From Jejuia algarum (GTDB lineage Bacteria > Bacteroidota > Bacteroidia > Flavobacteriales > Flavobacteriaceae), in the NCBI GenBank assembly GCA_947495775.1, contig CANMAQ010000002.1, forward strand, positions 248,001 through 312,000: a stretch of DNA of 64,000 bases, in the 5' to 3' direction. A model generated the notes under the pieces. That model was not told where the DNA came from, ran no database searches, and was given only the letters and a program-made list of their open reading frames with translations. A program made the translations under genes and the position numbers. The stretch's first letter is position 1; each line of letters opens with the position of its first letter. This document shows positions 1-9,608 of the stretch, piece after piece.

Positions 1-291
1 TTTTTCAAAACTCAAAAGGGAGGAGACAGCAAACTACATATGGTTTTTAACCCTCCATACGGTGAACGTTTAGATATCGATATGCAAGCGTTTTATAAAG
101 ACATTGGAGATACCTTAAAACAAAATTACCCTGGTACAGACGCTTGGTTTATCACTTCAAACCTAGATGCCCTTAAACATGTTGGCTTACGTCCTTCTCG
201 AAAAATACAACTGTTTAATGCCAAATTAGAATCGCGTTTGGTAAAATACATCATGTACGAAGGCAGTAAAAAAGGCAAATACATGAACTAA
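1..291 (+). CDS. RNA methyltransferase, C-terminal fragment (THUMP/RlmL-type)
   Basis: The reading frame is open from the first base of the window, so only the C-terminal ~96 residues are present. The NPPYGERL motif is the catalytic N-P-P-Y signature of base N-methyltransferases, and the GERL continuation is typical of RlmL-like 23S rRNA guanine-N2 methyltransferases. The SAM-binding Rossmann core and any THUMP domain lie upstream of the window. The tail (SNLDALKHVGLRPSRKIQLFNAKLESRL) also fits the end of that family. Family assignment is good; the exact rRNA target is inferred. Confidence 0.8.
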   Translation, partial: FFKTQKGGDSKLHMVFNPPYGERLDIDMQAFYKDIGDTLKQNYPGTDAWFITSNLDALKHVGLRPSRKIQLFNAKLESRLVKYIMYEGSKKGKYMN

Positions 292-343
292 TCGTAACGC
301 CTCATTCGCATTCGTAACCTCCGTTTGTTTGTCATGTTTTAGT

Positions 344-2380
344 CTAACTGTAGACTTCTTTCGAGATGTATTTTATGACTGTGCTTTTAAAAAGCTCTAA
401 TTCTACGGGTTTAGCTAATACGGTTTCGCAACCTACTGCTATGGCTTTTTGGATGTCTGCATCTGTCGAATAAGCCGTAAGAGCAACCACTACTAAATGC
501 GGGTGCTTCTGTTTAATAATACCTGTCGCCTCGTAGCCATCCATTACAGGCATTCTTATATCCATGAGAACCAGATCTATTTCTGGGTGTTTATCGCACA
601 TTTCAACTCCTATTTTACCATTTTCTGCATGTAGTATGGTAAAATCATAGCCTTTCATTAATAAGAGGATCGATTTTACCAATAGAAAGTTAATATCTGC
701 ATCTTCTACAACCAAAATAATATAGCCTTCTGGTTTTAAAACAGTACCATTTACGGTAGAATCGGTACTGCTTTCACAAGGTATTTCCACTGTAAAAACA
801 GACCCCTTATCTGGTGCCGACTCAAAGTCAATTGTCCCCTGTAACGCATTCACATTCTCTTTAACAATAGTTAAACCTAAGCCTAAACCATCCAAATAAG
901 TAGTATCATCTTTTTGCAACTTTGCAAAAGAATCAAAAATCACCTCTTTATCTTCTTCTCGCACACCTCTTCCTGTATCTGTTACTTTTATATTTAAAAC
1001 AGTCTCATCAATTATATCGTAATGTACCGTTACGCTCCCTTCTGTTGTGAATTTTAAAGCATTATCTATTAAATGGGTTACAATTTTTTTAATTCTATTC
1101 CTGTCTGTAAGCACAAGTGTATTGGTCGTACTATTTGATGTAAAGTTTAAAGCGATAGCTTTCTTTTTGGCTATACTTTCAAAATAAGAGGCGATATTGT
1201 TAAACACAAACTTTAAATTAACCGTTTCAAGGTTTACTTTCACATCTTCAGTATGAAAGCTAGAAATTTCTAATATACCATCTATTAACCTTATGAGGTG
1301 TTTGCCATTTTCTATAATACAGTTGATATGATTTTGAGACTCTGTCTTAGAAATATCTTCTTTCTTTAAAATTTCAGAAAATCCTAAAATACTATTCATA
1401 GGCGTTCTTATTTCATGAGAAATATTTCTTATAAATCGTGTTTTAACAGCATCGCTTTTCTCTAAATTAGACATTGCCGTTTCTAAAGCCTTTGTACGTT
1501 CTTTTATCTTTTGCTTTAATAACCTATTAAAATAGGCAATGCCTATTAAAACGGCTCCAAAAAGAAACATCATGCCTACCCAAAATGCTATTTTTTCGTA
1601 AAATGGCTTTACTTCATCGTACAACCAATTGTTTAAAACAACTTCCTTTTCGCTTTTTGATATGCTGTTAACAGCTTTCTTTATAATTAGAGATAGTGGT
1701 TTATTATGTTTGGTTACCGAAATAACAGGTTTGTAATAAAAAGGTGTAGCATCCCCTATCACTAAATTTGTAATATCTAAATCGTGAATAAAATTTTTAG
1801 CTACCAATTTAGGGCCAACATAAGCATCGTATGCGCCTTTAGATAAGCGTTTTAAACACTCTTTTTCATCAGATAAGATGTGTATTGTAGCCAAGGGCAA
1901 GTTTTTTTCAAGCACTTCTGATACGGCATAGCCCTCTGGAATAACAATATTCGCTTCTTGTATATTTTTATTTGTAAAGACATGATCTTTTCTCGAAACA
2001 ATCACATATTTAGAACTAAAAAAATCACCATAGAAATCAAAGTTTTTCTCACGCTGTTCTGTCTTAGGAATGTCTAAAACAATATCTATTTTCCCATTAG
2101 AAGCATCTCTGTAGAGCTCTGGCCATTTGTTATAGGTTACCCTTTTAAACTTGTAATTTATTTTTTTTTCTATAAGATTTAAATAATCTATAAATACGCC
2201 ATCTGCCTTGCCTTGCTGGTTGTTGAATAAATAAGGAGGTACATATCCATATATAGACACTTTTAAATTAGGATTATTTTTAAGCCAAGTTTTATCTTTT
2301 TGGGTTAATAGTTCTTCTTTTTTACAGGAACTCAACAAGACAAAAATTACTATAAGTAGTCTAAAATAGTTAGGTTTCAT
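344..2380 (-). CDS. Hybrid sensor histidine kinase with periplasmic SBP3-type sensor and receiver domain
   Basis: A 678-residue one-protein phosphorelay of BvgS-like design. It starts with a lipoprotein-like signal (LLSSC, Cys19), followed by a solute-binding-protein family 3 fold (about 30-255), one transmembrane segment (about 263-284), a short coiled coil, a HisKA domain with phosphoacceptor His322 in NISHEIRTP, an HATPase domain with the N box HLIDNALKF, and a C-terminal receiver (about 553-672) with phosphoacceptor Asp in LVLMDIRMPVMDG. The periplasmic domain probably binds a small polar ligand, which is unknown. A lipobox combined with a real membrane helix is slightly unusual. No DNA-binding output domain is present, so a partner must act downstream. 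Transcribed divergently from the thioredoxin gene. Confidence 0.9.
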   Translation of the reverse strand: MKPNYFRLLIVIFVLLSSCKKEELLTQKDKTWLKNNPNLKVSIYGYVPPYLFNNQQGKADGVFIDYLNLIEKKINYKFKRVTYNKWPELYRDASNGKIDIVLDIPKTEQREKNFDFYGDFFSSKYVIVSRKDHVFTNKNIQEANIVIPEGYAVSEVLEKNLPLATIHILSDEKECLKRLSKGAYDAYVGPKLVAKNFIHDLDITNLVIGDATPFYYKPVISVTKHNKPLSLIIKKAVNSISKSEKEVVLNNWLYDEVKPFYEKIAFWVGMMFLFGAVLIGIAYFNRLLKQKIKERTKALETAMSNLEKSDAVKTRFIRNISHEIRTPMNSILGFSEILKKEDISKTESQNHINCIIENGKHLIRLIDGILEISSFHTEDVKVNLETVNLKFVFNNIASYFESIAKKKAIALNFTSNSTTNTLVLTDRNRIKKIVTHLIDNALKFTTEGSVTVHYDIIDETVLNIKVTDTGRGVREEDKEVIFDSFAKLQKDDTTYLDGLGLGLTIVKENVNALQGTIDFESAPDKGSVFTVEIPCESSTDSTVNGTVLKPEGYIILVVEDADINFLLVKSILLLMKGYDFTILHAENGKIGVEMCDKHPEIDLVLMDIRMPVMDGYEATGIIKQKHPHLVVVALTAYSTDADIQKAIAVGCETVLAKPVELELFKSTVIKYISKEVYS

Positions 2381-2510
2381 AGGTGTTAGTTATTGTTACT
2401 AAGATACAGTCTATTTTGTTGAAAACAAAAAATCTAATTTCTAAGCACTTTTAAGACCGATACATTGTAATTTTAACTTTTAAAAGACGTCTAAAATATA
2501 AAGCAAACTC

Positions 2511-2810
2511 ATGAAAAGTAATTTTAAAACCATCGTAAATTCTAAAGACGTTGTTTTAGTTGATTTTTTTGGCACTTGGTGTGGCCCTTGCCAAGCCTTA
2601 ATGCCTATTTTAAAAGACGTTAAGGATGAATTAGGTGATGCCTTAAAGATTGTAAAAATAGACATCGATAAGAACCGTGAACTGGCCACACAATACCAAG
2701 TAAGAAGTGTTCCTACTATGATTTTATTTAAAGAAGGGCAACCCAAGTGGCGTCAATCTGGTGTTCTACAAAAGCGTGCTATTATAGACGTTATCAACAC
2801 TCATAAGTAA
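2511..2810 (+). CDS. trxA: Thioredoxin family protein
   Basis: 99 residues, the usual length of a cytoplasmic thioredoxin, with no signal peptide. The redox motif WCGPC lies at residues 23-27 (Cys24 and Cys27), and the cis-proline loop is SVPTM. It would reduce disulfides in cytoplasmic proteins using a thioredoxin reductase not seen here. It is monocistronic, divergent from the hybrid kinase gene. The fold is certain; whether it is the main housekeeping thioredoxin or a paralogue cannot be told. Confidence 0.92.
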   Translation: MKSNFKTIVNSKDVVLVDFFGTWCGPCQALMPILKDVKDELGDALKIVKIDIDKNRELATQYQVRSVPTMILFKEGQPKWRQSGVLQKRAIIDVINTHK

Positions 2811-2954
2811 TATAAAAGCTACAGAGAATAGTATGTAATCTGCATCCAATGCATAATGTAAGGCGAGGGTTAGTTGTTTATACACAAAAATTTGTAGTTA
2901 GTGTATCCTATACTTTAGAGCTGAACTTTTTCTATTTTTAGGCGCTTTAGTTAC

Positions 2955-3749
2955 TTATTGAGCGTTTGGCGTATCATCATCGGTAGACCTGTCATCATCG
3001 TCTTCCTTTTTTACTTTTTTTCGCTTCGCTTTTTTATAGAAAGGAATGCGGTAAGATATGGTATATCCATAACCAACACCTATACGCGTACTGTCGTACG
3101 TTCTATTAAATCCTGGAATGTAAATATTATCGAAATTTTCGGGTTCTGTATCTGTTATTCCTATCTTCAACTGTACATTTAACCCTAAGTATAGGTTTGT
3201 AAATAGTTCTGCTTTTATACCTAATATCAACTCTAGCCAAAACGCACTTAAATCGTTAAGCTCTAATGCATCTGTAACTGTATTTTGAGGGGCCCAATAT
3301 TGATTCCCGGCAAAGACCTGATATTCGTTTATAGTATGACTAAAGGTACTCGCTCCTATTCTCGTTCCAAAAAACACCAAATTATCCATATCTAACCAGT
3401 TGTCATAGAGGTTAAAATCGATACCTGCTTTTATGTAACTTCCGCTAGTAAATGTGTTTAAAAAATCGGTCGTTAAAGTACGTTCTTCATTTCCTATTTC
3501 GGCAGCAATATAAAGGCGTTCAGAAATTCGATAGTCGCCTATTAACTCGATACCTTGGTAATCATCATCTAAAAAGCTACGCGCTATTTTTCCAGAATCA
3601 AACCCCAAACGCAAACCATACTTCAATTTTATACTGGTAGAGTCTGCAGGTGTTGTAGCCGTTTCGTTCTGTGCAAAGAGTGAACTTACACAAAACATCA
3701 TAAAAACGCTTAAATTAATGAAGTAAAAAAAAGTGCGGTTCTGCCTCAT
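2955..3749 (-). CDS. DUF6048 family envelope protein
   Basis: 264 residues with a signal peptide (FMMFCVSSLFAQ) and a beta-rich body (LRLGFDSGK, YIAAEIGNEER, FFGTRIGAS, ending near IGVGYGYTISYRIPF) that looks like a small outer-membrane barrel or barrel-like protein. The tail is charged and low-complexity (KKAKRKKVKKEDDDDRSTDDD). It overlaps the DUF6452 gene upstream by 35 bases and follows rlmD, an arrangement I recognise from other Flavobacteriaceae. Function is unknown; the family name is from memory of homologues. Confidence 0.8.
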   Translation of the reverse strand: MRQNRTFFYFINLSVFMMFCVSSLFAQNETATTPADSTSIKLKYGLRLGFDSGKIARSFLDDDYQGIELIGDYRISERLYIAAEIGNEERTLTTDFLNTFTSGSYIKAGIDFNLYDNWLDMDNLVFFGTRIGASTFSHTINEYQVFAGNQYWAPQNTVTDALELNDLSAFWLELILGIKAELFTNLYLGLNVQLKIGITDTEPENFDNIYIPGFNRTYDSTRIGVGYGYTISYRIPFYKKAKRKKVKKEDDDDRSTDDDTPNAQ

Positions 3750-4245
3750 CCTCTATAATTTGATTATCATTTTCTGTTCTTATCTGTGTGATCCACAAAT
3801 CATCATCATTGCTATCTTCTATGCGAATAGAAATAGTATTATATATGGTACTAAAACCACAGGCTCTAGATACAAACCTGTCTTCTCTAGTGTATCTAAC
3901 GGTTATGGTATCTGGGTTTCCTCCGGGAGGCATCCCATTTACACCTTCGGTATACATTAAATGCAATACATACATGGTAGAGTCTACATCTGTTCGTAAA
4001 GGCAAAGCAAGCGTGCTTGTTGTACTCACTTCTTGTAAGCCATCTAAGATGAGAGGCGCATCATTGCCTACACCTTGAATGCGTAATCCTTGTATGTTTA
4101 GACTTTCTGTTGGGGTATCTTCATCTACAGCTTCGATAATTAAACGCGCCGTAGTTTGTGTAGTTGCGGCACAAATATCATCACGCTCGCAAGCTAAACT
4201 GCATAGCACCATAATAATGAGAATACATAAACTATTTTTCTTCAT
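3715..4245 (-). CDS. DUF6452 family lipoprotein
   Basis: 176 residues with a lipoprotein signal (CSLAC, Cys19) followed by ERDDICA. The rest is a beta-sandwich-like sequence with two further cysteines (ICA and RACGF). Its 3' end overlaps the start of the DUF6048 gene, indicating translational coupling, and rlmD lies 22 bases upstream. The pair probably works together in the envelope. Function is unknown. The rlmD-DUF6452-DUF6048 order is common in this family of bacteria. Confidence 0.8.
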   Translation of the reverse strand: MKKNSLCILIIMVLCSLACERDDICAATTQTTARLIIEAVDEDTPTESLNIQGLRIQGVGNDAPLILDGLQEVSTTSTLALPLRTDVDSTMYVLHLMYTEGVNGMPPGGNPDTITVRYTREDRFVSRACGFSTIYNTISIRIEDSNDDDLWITQIRTENDNQIIEDEAEPHFFLLH

Positions 4246-4267
4246 GGCAACCCTATAAATTATATCA

Positions 4268-5683
4268 TTAACGTTTTTCTAAAAGCACTACATTTTCAAC
4301 ATGAAATGTCTGCGGAAACATATCTACTGCTTGTACTTTAGTAACTTTGTACATACCATCTAACAGTGCTAAATCTCTAGCTTGTGTGGCACTATTACAG
4401 CTTACATACACGATCTTTTCTGCCGCTATGTTTAGCAATTGCCCAACAACATCTTTATGCATGCCATCTCGAGGCGGATCTGTAATTACAACATCAGGAT
4501 GTCCATGTGTGGTAATAAATGCATCATTAAAAACCTGTTTCATATCTCCAACAAAGAATTCAACGTTTGTAATGCCATTTAATTGTGCATTTTCTTTTGC
4601 AGCCGTAATTGCATCTGGTACAGATTCTACGCCAATTACTTTTTTAGCATGTTTAGAGACAAACTGAGCAATCGTTCCTGTTCCTGTATACAAATCATAC
4701 ACTAATTCATCTCCTTTTAAGCCTGCAAAATCTCTGGTGATTTTATACAGTTCGTAAGCTTGTTCTGAATTTGTTTGGTAAAAGGACTTGGCATTAATCT
4801 TAAAGCGTAAGCCTTCCATGGTTTCAAAAATATGATCTTGCCCTTTGTAACATATTACATCCTGATCGTAAATCGTATCATTACCCTTACCATTTATGAC
4901 ATAGAGTAACGCAGTGATTTCTGGAAATGTTTCTGCTAAGAAATTTAATAAGAGTTCGCGTTTGGCTTTATCTTCTTTAAAAAACTGAACCAGTACCATA
5001 ATATCTCCTGTCGTAGACGTTCGAATCATCATGGTTCTTAAGAAACCTGTTTGCTGCCTCGTATTGTAAAAACTTAAATCATTTTTAACCGCAAATGCTT
5101 TAACGGCATTTCGAATGGCATTAGAGGGGTCGCGTTGTAAATGGCATTTATCGATATCTAATATTTTATCCCACATGCCAGGAATATGGAACCCTAATGC
5201 ATTTCTATCTCCTAAATCTTCGTCAGATTGAATTTCTTCTAATGTCAACCATCGGCTATCACTAAATGAAAATTCCATTTTATTTCTATAAAAATACTGC
5301 GCTTCAGATCCTAATATAGGAGTGACCTCTGGTAATTCAATATGGCCTATACGCGTTAAATTATTAACAACTTCCTTCTCTTTATAATACAGCTGATGCT
5401 CGTAACCCATATTTTGCCATTTACAGCCTCCACATGTTCCAAAATAGTCGCATTCTGGAGCTACACGCTTTTCCGAACGTTTATGAAAATGAGTGGCTTT
5501 CCCTTCGTAATAGGCTTTTCGCTTTTTAAAGGTTTGCACATCCACGACGTCTCCAGGCACGGCATTTTGTAAAAATACAACTTTACCATCTGGAGCCTTT
5601 GCTACTGTTTTCCCCTTAGCTGCAGCATCTATAACTTCTAACTGTTCGAAAACCTGTTTTCTTGATTTTTTCCTTCTAGACAT
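4268..5683 (-). CDS. rlmD: 23S rRNA (uracil-C5)-methyltransferase RlmD
   Basis: 471 residues. An N-terminal TRAM RNA-binding domain (about 10-65) precedes a [4Fe-4S] site formed by Cys78, Cys84 and Cys87 (CDYFGTCGGC) plus the cysteine of DIDKCHLQ. The SAM-binding region contains LYTGTGTIAQF, then DPPRDGM and the catalytic cysteine in VYVSCNSAT. It methylates a uracil (U1939 in E. coli numbering) in 23S rRNA. It heads the operon with DUF6452 and DUF6048. RlmD and RlmCD-type enzymes are close, so the exact site is inferred from the family. Confidence 0.93.
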   Translation of the reverse strand: MSRRKKSRKQVFEQLEVIDAAAKGKTVAKAPDGKVVFLQNAVPGDVVDVQTFKKRKAYYEGKATHFHKRSEKRVAPECDYFGTCGGCKWQNMGYEHQLYYKEKEVVNNLTRIGHIELPEVTPILGSEAQYFYRNKMEFSFSDSRWLTLEEIQSDEDLGDRNALGFHIPGMWDKILDIDKCHLQRDPSNAIRNAVKAFAVKNDLSFYNTRQQTGFLRTMMIRTSTTGDIMVLVQFFKEDKAKRELLLNFLAETFPEITALLYVINGKGNDTIYDQDVICYKGQDHIFETMEGLRFKINAKSFYQTNSEQAYELYKITRDFAGLKGDELVYDLYTGTGTIAQFVSKHAKKVIGVESVPDAITAAKENAQLNGITNVEFFVGDMKQVFNDAFITTHGHPDVVITDPPRDGMHKDVVGQLLNIAAEKIVYVSCNSATQARDLALLDGMYKVTKVQAVDMFPQTFHVENVVLLEKR

Positions 5684-5740
5684 GCTGCAAAAATAATAAT
5701 AGCAACAGATATAAATGCCTTAATCTAAAAATAGTTTCCA

Positions 5741-5772
5741 CAAAAAAAACCAGTGCATAAACGGCACTGGTT
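5741..5772 (-). terminator. Rho-independent terminator of the TM-helix channel gene
   Basis: A perfect 9-bp stem, AACCAGTGC at 5748-5756 with GCACTGGTT at 5764-5772, has a 7-base loop. On the - strand it is followed by eight T residues (A-run 5742-5749). It sits 50 bases after the stop codon of the channel gene and before rlmD. Confidence 0.85.
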
Positions 5773-5823
5773 AAATTTTAAATATTCTAAATACGACTTT
5801 CTTTACAAGCCGTGTTTACAGTA

Positions 5824-6996
5824 TTATTTCTTCTCATTAAATTTGTCTAGTATCTTTTCCATTTGTTCTCCTGCAGCTTTACGCCCACCTAAGCCAAACG
5901 AAAGTATTACCGTTAAAGCTATAGTACCCAATGAAATACCAAAAGCCAAATTAATAATATCGTCTGCTATTCCCATTGTTCTTAAGCCAATAGCTAAAAA
6001 TAATGCAATAATCGTAACACGAATTATAGACGAAATAAAGGTATTACCTTCTTTCTTTGCAAAATTGCTTGCAGCCAGGTTCGATAACCAGTTTCCTACC
6101 ATTAGTATGATTAAACCAAATAAGATCTTACCAGAATAGTTAGTTACCGTATATAAGATCTCAGATAAATGCGAAAACTCTAGTTTTTCTACGGCTGTAG
6201 TAAGTCCAAATAGTACGATAAAGAAGTATACCAGATTACCTATTAAACTCACTGTATTCGCACTTCCAAATATAGCATCTAAACCTATTTTTTTAAAGAT
6301 TTCGTTTAAATTCATACTGTGTAGTAAGTCTTTAACCAATTCGCTTAAAAAACGTCCTCCTACTACAAATAAAATCAAGATTAATGTTGCTAGAATTACT
6401 TTAGGTATTGCCGAGAAAAATTCTTTTAACATGTCTGTGGCTGGCACCGAGATAGCCTCCATATTAAGAATATTAAATGCAGCTATAAGTAACGGAATAA
6501 AAATAAAGATGAATACAATTTTTTTAATGATTTTAACAAAATCAATACTTTCCGATAGTTTTAATTTAGGCACTAATTTCTTAACTGAATCTCCAGAAAG
6601 CTCCACCAATTCAGAAACAATTGTTGCCAGCATATAACCGATATAGCACACCAAACCTGCTCCTATAATGTTTGGAATAAATCCTGTGAAATTATTTAGC
6701 ATATGTTTTAAAGGGTCTAAAACATCACGCATTCCTAATTTTTCTAAGGCTAGCATAAACACAAAAATCATCACTAAAAAATACACCAACTTACTAATAA
6801 ATTTAGATAGACTGATACTTGAATTTTTTAATTTATCATCTATTCCTGTCTTTTTTATAAGTTTTAAAGAGATACGCTTTAAAAAACCTGCAATAAACCA
6901 ACCTATAATAATAATTAATAAGGCTGCTAATGCACTTGAGAGTTTTCCGCCTAAAGAAGCCGTTAAATTGTCTAACACATTTGATAAGTAATCCAT
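5824..6996 (-). CDS. Mechanosensitive-channel-like protein with TM-helix repeats
   Basis: 390 residues of repeated hydrophobic helices with glycine-rich stretches. The opening segment (LIIIIGWFIAGFLKRI) and its later echoes (LVCYIGYMLATIVSEL, ILILFVVGGRFLSEL, LIILMVGNWLSNL) match the conserved TM helix repeat found in small-conductance mechanosensitive channel relatives. The protein ends with ILSFGLGGRKAAGEQMEK, which resembles the MscS pore-proximal glycine segment, but no full MscS beta domain follows. Inner membrane. Monocistronic with its own terminator. Ion-channel function is inferred from the family only. Confidence 0.82.
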   Translation of the reverse strand: MDYLSNVLDNLTASLGGKLSSALAALLIIIIGWFIAGFLKRISLKLIKKTGIDDKLKNSSISLSKFISKLVYFLVMIFVFMLALEKLGMRDVLDPLKHMLNNFTGFIPNIIGAGLVCYIGYMLATIVSELVELSGDSVKKLVPKLKLSESIDFVKIIKKIVFIFIFIPLLIAAFNILNMEAISVPATDMLKEFFSAIPKVILATLILILFVVGGRFLSELVKDLLHSMNLNEIFKKIGLDAIFGSANTVSLIGNLVYFFIVLFGLTTAVEKLEFSHLSEILYTVTNYSGKILFGLIILMVGNWLSNLAASNFAKKEGNTFISSIIRVTIIALFLAIGLRTMGIADDIINLAFGISLGTIALTVILSFGLGGRKAAGEQMEKILDKFNEKK

Positions 6997-7366
6997 TTGT
7001 TTTCGTTTTTAATTAGTTAATTATACCTTTGAGACACACGATTTCAACCAAAAGACACATCTTCATTAAAATAAAGCGCCTCTTCTACAGGTATCTCTAA
7101 ACATATCTTCTAAAAAAACACTGATAATACGCCATTGTAAAAACGATGAAACAACCGTATTAAGCCAACAAGCCTCCAAAATCGCAACGTACAGTCTTTC
7201 CACATAAAATATATCAATTTCTATTTTACAAATTTTCTTTAATTTGCTAATTTCGTTGGGTATTAAATATTAAAATGCCTCTGTAAGCTTAGAAAAAAGT
7301 AGCATTCCTTTTTGCAAGATGTTATAATTGCTTGCCCTTTTTATTTTAAAATTAGAACTCTAAAAT
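6997..7366. other. Intergenic region between two divergent genes
   Basis: 370 bases upstream of both the channel gene and rocD. It is AT-rich with no coding signal. I could not identify a convincing -33/-7 pair for either gene, no RNA gene and no strong hairpin. Confidence 0.6.
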
Positions 7367-8659
7367 ATGTCATCGATACCCCCTTTAACCTCAAAAGAAG
7401 CCATTGCTCTAGAACAACATTATGGGGCAGATAACTACCACCCCTTACCTGTTGTTTTAGAACGTGGTGAAGGCGTATTTGTATGGGATCTTGAAGGCAA
7501 ACGCTACTACGATTTTCTCTCTGCATATTCTGCGGTAAATCAAGGCCATTGTCATCCTAAAATAATTGACGCCCTAGTAACGCAGGCCAAAACATTAACA
7601 TTGACGTCCAGGGCCTTCCATAATGATGCGTTGGGCCAGTTTGAGAAATATGCTTGCCAACGTTTTGGATTTGAAAAATTACTTCCAATGAATACCGGTG
7701 CTGAAGCTGTAGAAACAGCACTTAAGATTGCTCGAAAATGGGCCTATGACGTTAAAGGTATCTCCGAAAATAAAGCTGAGATTATAGTATGCGTAAATAA
7801 TTTTCACGGTAGAACGACCTCTATTATTTCGTTTTCTAACGACCCTGTGGCTAGAACCAATTTTGGCCCTTATACTGAAGGTTTTTTAAGTATCCCCTAC
7901 GACGATGTACAAGCCTTAGAAACTGTTTTAAAGCACAATACGAACGTAGCTGCTTTTTTAGTAGAACCCATTCAAGGAGAGGCTGGAGTCTATGTACCTA
8001 GCCCAGATTACCTTCAAAAAGCAAAAGCCTTGTGCGAATTTTATAATGTGCTCTTTATCGCCGATGAAATACAAACAGGTATTGCACGTACAGGACGGCT
8101 TTTAGCGACATGTGGCCGTTGTGAGTGCACAGATAACATCTGTAACAATACGCCAGAGGTGAAACCCGACATTTTAATTTTAGGTAAAGCTTTAAGTGGT
8201 GGTGCTTACCCTGTAAGTGCTGTGCTATCTTCTCACGCTATTATGAAGGTTATCACTCCTGGCAGCCATGGAAGTACTTTTGGTGGTAATCCTATTGCTG
8301 CTCGTGTTGCAATAGCCGCTCTAGACGTTGTAAAACATGAAAAGTTAGCCTTAAATGCAGAGGTGCTTGGTCAACTTTTTAGAGAAAAACTCAATGCCTA
8401 TATTTCAAAAAGTAAACAAGTTGCACTGGTAAGAGGTAAAGGACTCCTTAATGCTATTGTAATTAATAGTAGCCCAGAAAGTCGTACGGCTCTAGACATT
8501 TGTCTGGCTTTAAAAGACAATGGCCTTTTAGCAAAACCTACACACGGTAATATTATACGCTTTGCACCTCCGCTCGTTATCACGAGATCTCAATTGCTAG
8601 AAGGTGTGTCTATTATAATTCGTACTCTTGACATTTTTGAAAACAAACGCATCGAATAA
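7367..8659 (+). CDS. rocD: Ornithine--oxo-acid aminotransferase
   Basis: 430 residues, class III PLP-dependent aminotransferase. Ornithine-specific family features are visible: YHPLPVVLERGEGVFVWD near the N-terminus, SAYSAVNQGHCHP, NTGAEAVETALK, EPIQGEAGVYVP, the PLP aspartate in FIADEIQTGIART, and the Schiff-base lysine in ILGKALSGGAYPVSAV. It converts ornithine and 2-oxoglutarate to glutamate semialdehyde and glutamate in arginine catabolism. Just before the active lysine there is a cysteine-rich insertion (CGRCECTDNICNN, about residues 247-260). Monocistronic. Confidence 0.93.
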   Translation: MSSIPPLTSKEAIALEQHYGADNYHPLPVVLERGEGVFVWDLEGKRYYDFLSAYSAVNQGHCHPKIIDALVTQAKTLTLTSRAFHNDALGQFEKYACQRFGFEKLLPMNTGAEAVETALKIARKWAYDVKGISENKAEIIVCVNNFHGRTTSIISFSNDPVARTNFGPYTEGFLSIPYDDVQALETVLKHNTNVAAFLVEPIQGEAGVYVPSPDYLQKAKALCEFYNVLFIADEIQTGIARTGRLLATCGRCECTDNICNNTPEVKPDILILGKALSGGAYPVSAVLSSHAIMKVITPGSHGSTFGGNPIAARVAIAALDVVKHEKLALNAEVLGQLFREKLNAYISKSKQVALVRGKGLLNAIVINSSPESRTALDICLALKDNGLLAKPTHGNIIRFAPPLVITRSQLLEGVSIIIRTLDIFENKRIE

Positions 8660-8849
8660 AAGTATGTTTCTGTAGTTGAAATGACGCAACAAATGCTTTA
8701 ACACTTTTGTCACTAAGTTGTTATGTCCCTATAAGGTATATCTAGCGATAGTATTCAAATTGAAACCTTATTATTAGAATTCATTTGTGTATCATCTCAT
8801 TTATAAATTAATCTGGTATAAACCGTATTTCTTCGTTATTTTTGCACTT

Positions 8850-9608
8850 ATGATTTCAGTTACTCTCTTAGGCGCTGGTAATGTCGCTTCCCATTTATTT
8901 AAGGCATTCAACGCAACAAATGCTGTTTCTATTACCCAATGGTATAATAGAAATTTAGAAAAAATAGCCATCGCTAAATCTCAAGTAGAGGTTATTGATG
9001 ATCTGGCAGCATTGCAACCCGCCGATGTCTATATTTTAGCCGTTAGTGACGATGCGGTCGCAGAACTATCTGCCGCAATACCTTTTGACAATGCTTTGGT
9101 TGTACATACTTCTGGAAGTGTTAATATTCATGATCTGGATAGAAAACACAGACGTGGTGTTTTTTACCCTTTGCAAACCTTTAGTAAATCTTCAGATTTA
9201 GATTTTAAAACTGTTCCTATTTGTGTAGAAACAGAAGACAAAAAAGACTATCCCATTTTAAAGGCTTTGGCTTTAGCTTTGGGAAGTCCTGTAAAAAAAG
9301 TAAATAGCGACCAGCGTAGCGTACTGCACCTCGCGGCTGTATTTGTGAACAATTTCACCAATCAATTGTATCGGGTAGCCCATGAAATTACAGAATCTGA
9401 AGCTGCCGAATTTGATATGCTTAAACCTCTTATTTTAGAAACAGCTCGTAAAGTACAGGATGTATCGCCTTATATGGCACAAACAGGCCCTGCCAAACGT
9501 AACGATACTAAAACGATTAAAAAGCATCTTAAAAATTTAAAACAAGACCAACACCAAAAAATATACAAATTATTAACCCAATCAATTCAAAAAACACATG
9601 GCAGATAA
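8850..9608 (+). CDS. DUF2520 / Rossmann-like NAD(P)-binding protein
   Basis: 252 residues from the ATG at 8850, chosen over the upstream ATG at 8787 because the dinucleotide-binding fingerprint LLGAGNVASHLF then falls right at the N-terminus, as in homologues. The N-terminal Rossmann domain is followed by a helical DUF2520 domain (GVFYPLQTF, HLAAVFVNNFTNQLY). The family resembles ProC-like reductases; substrate unknown. It overlaps the KdsC-like gene by 11 bases, so the two are translationally coupled. A perfect TATTTTTG box lies at 8837-8844 but is too close to the ATG to be a normal promoter. Confidence 0.85.
   Translation: MISVTLLGAGNVASHLFKAFNATNAVSITQWYNRNLEKIAIAKSQVEVIDDLAALQPADVYILAVSDDAVAELSAAIPFDNALVVHTSGSVNIHDLDRKHRRGVFYPLQTFSKSSDLDFKTVPICVETEDKKDYPILKALALALGSPVKKVNSDQRSVLHLAAVFVNNFTNQLYRVAHEITESEAAEFDMLKPLILETARKVQDVSPYMAQTGPAKRNDTKTIKKHLKNLKQDQHQKIYKLLTQSIQKTHGR

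Noticed and set aside
344..2380. Complete BvgAS-like system
   Set aside because: The hybrid kinase has no adjacent DNA-binding response regulator or Hpt domain, so the rest of the relay cannot be assigned.
2480..2746. Reverse-strand open frame over thioredoxin
   Set aside because: It is antisense to a clear thioredoxin with the WCGPC motif and has no coding evidence.
8837..8844. Exact -7 box TATTTTTG before the DUF2520 gene
   Set aside because: It would place the transcription start at the ATG, and no -33 element is found. More likely chance in AT-rich DNA.
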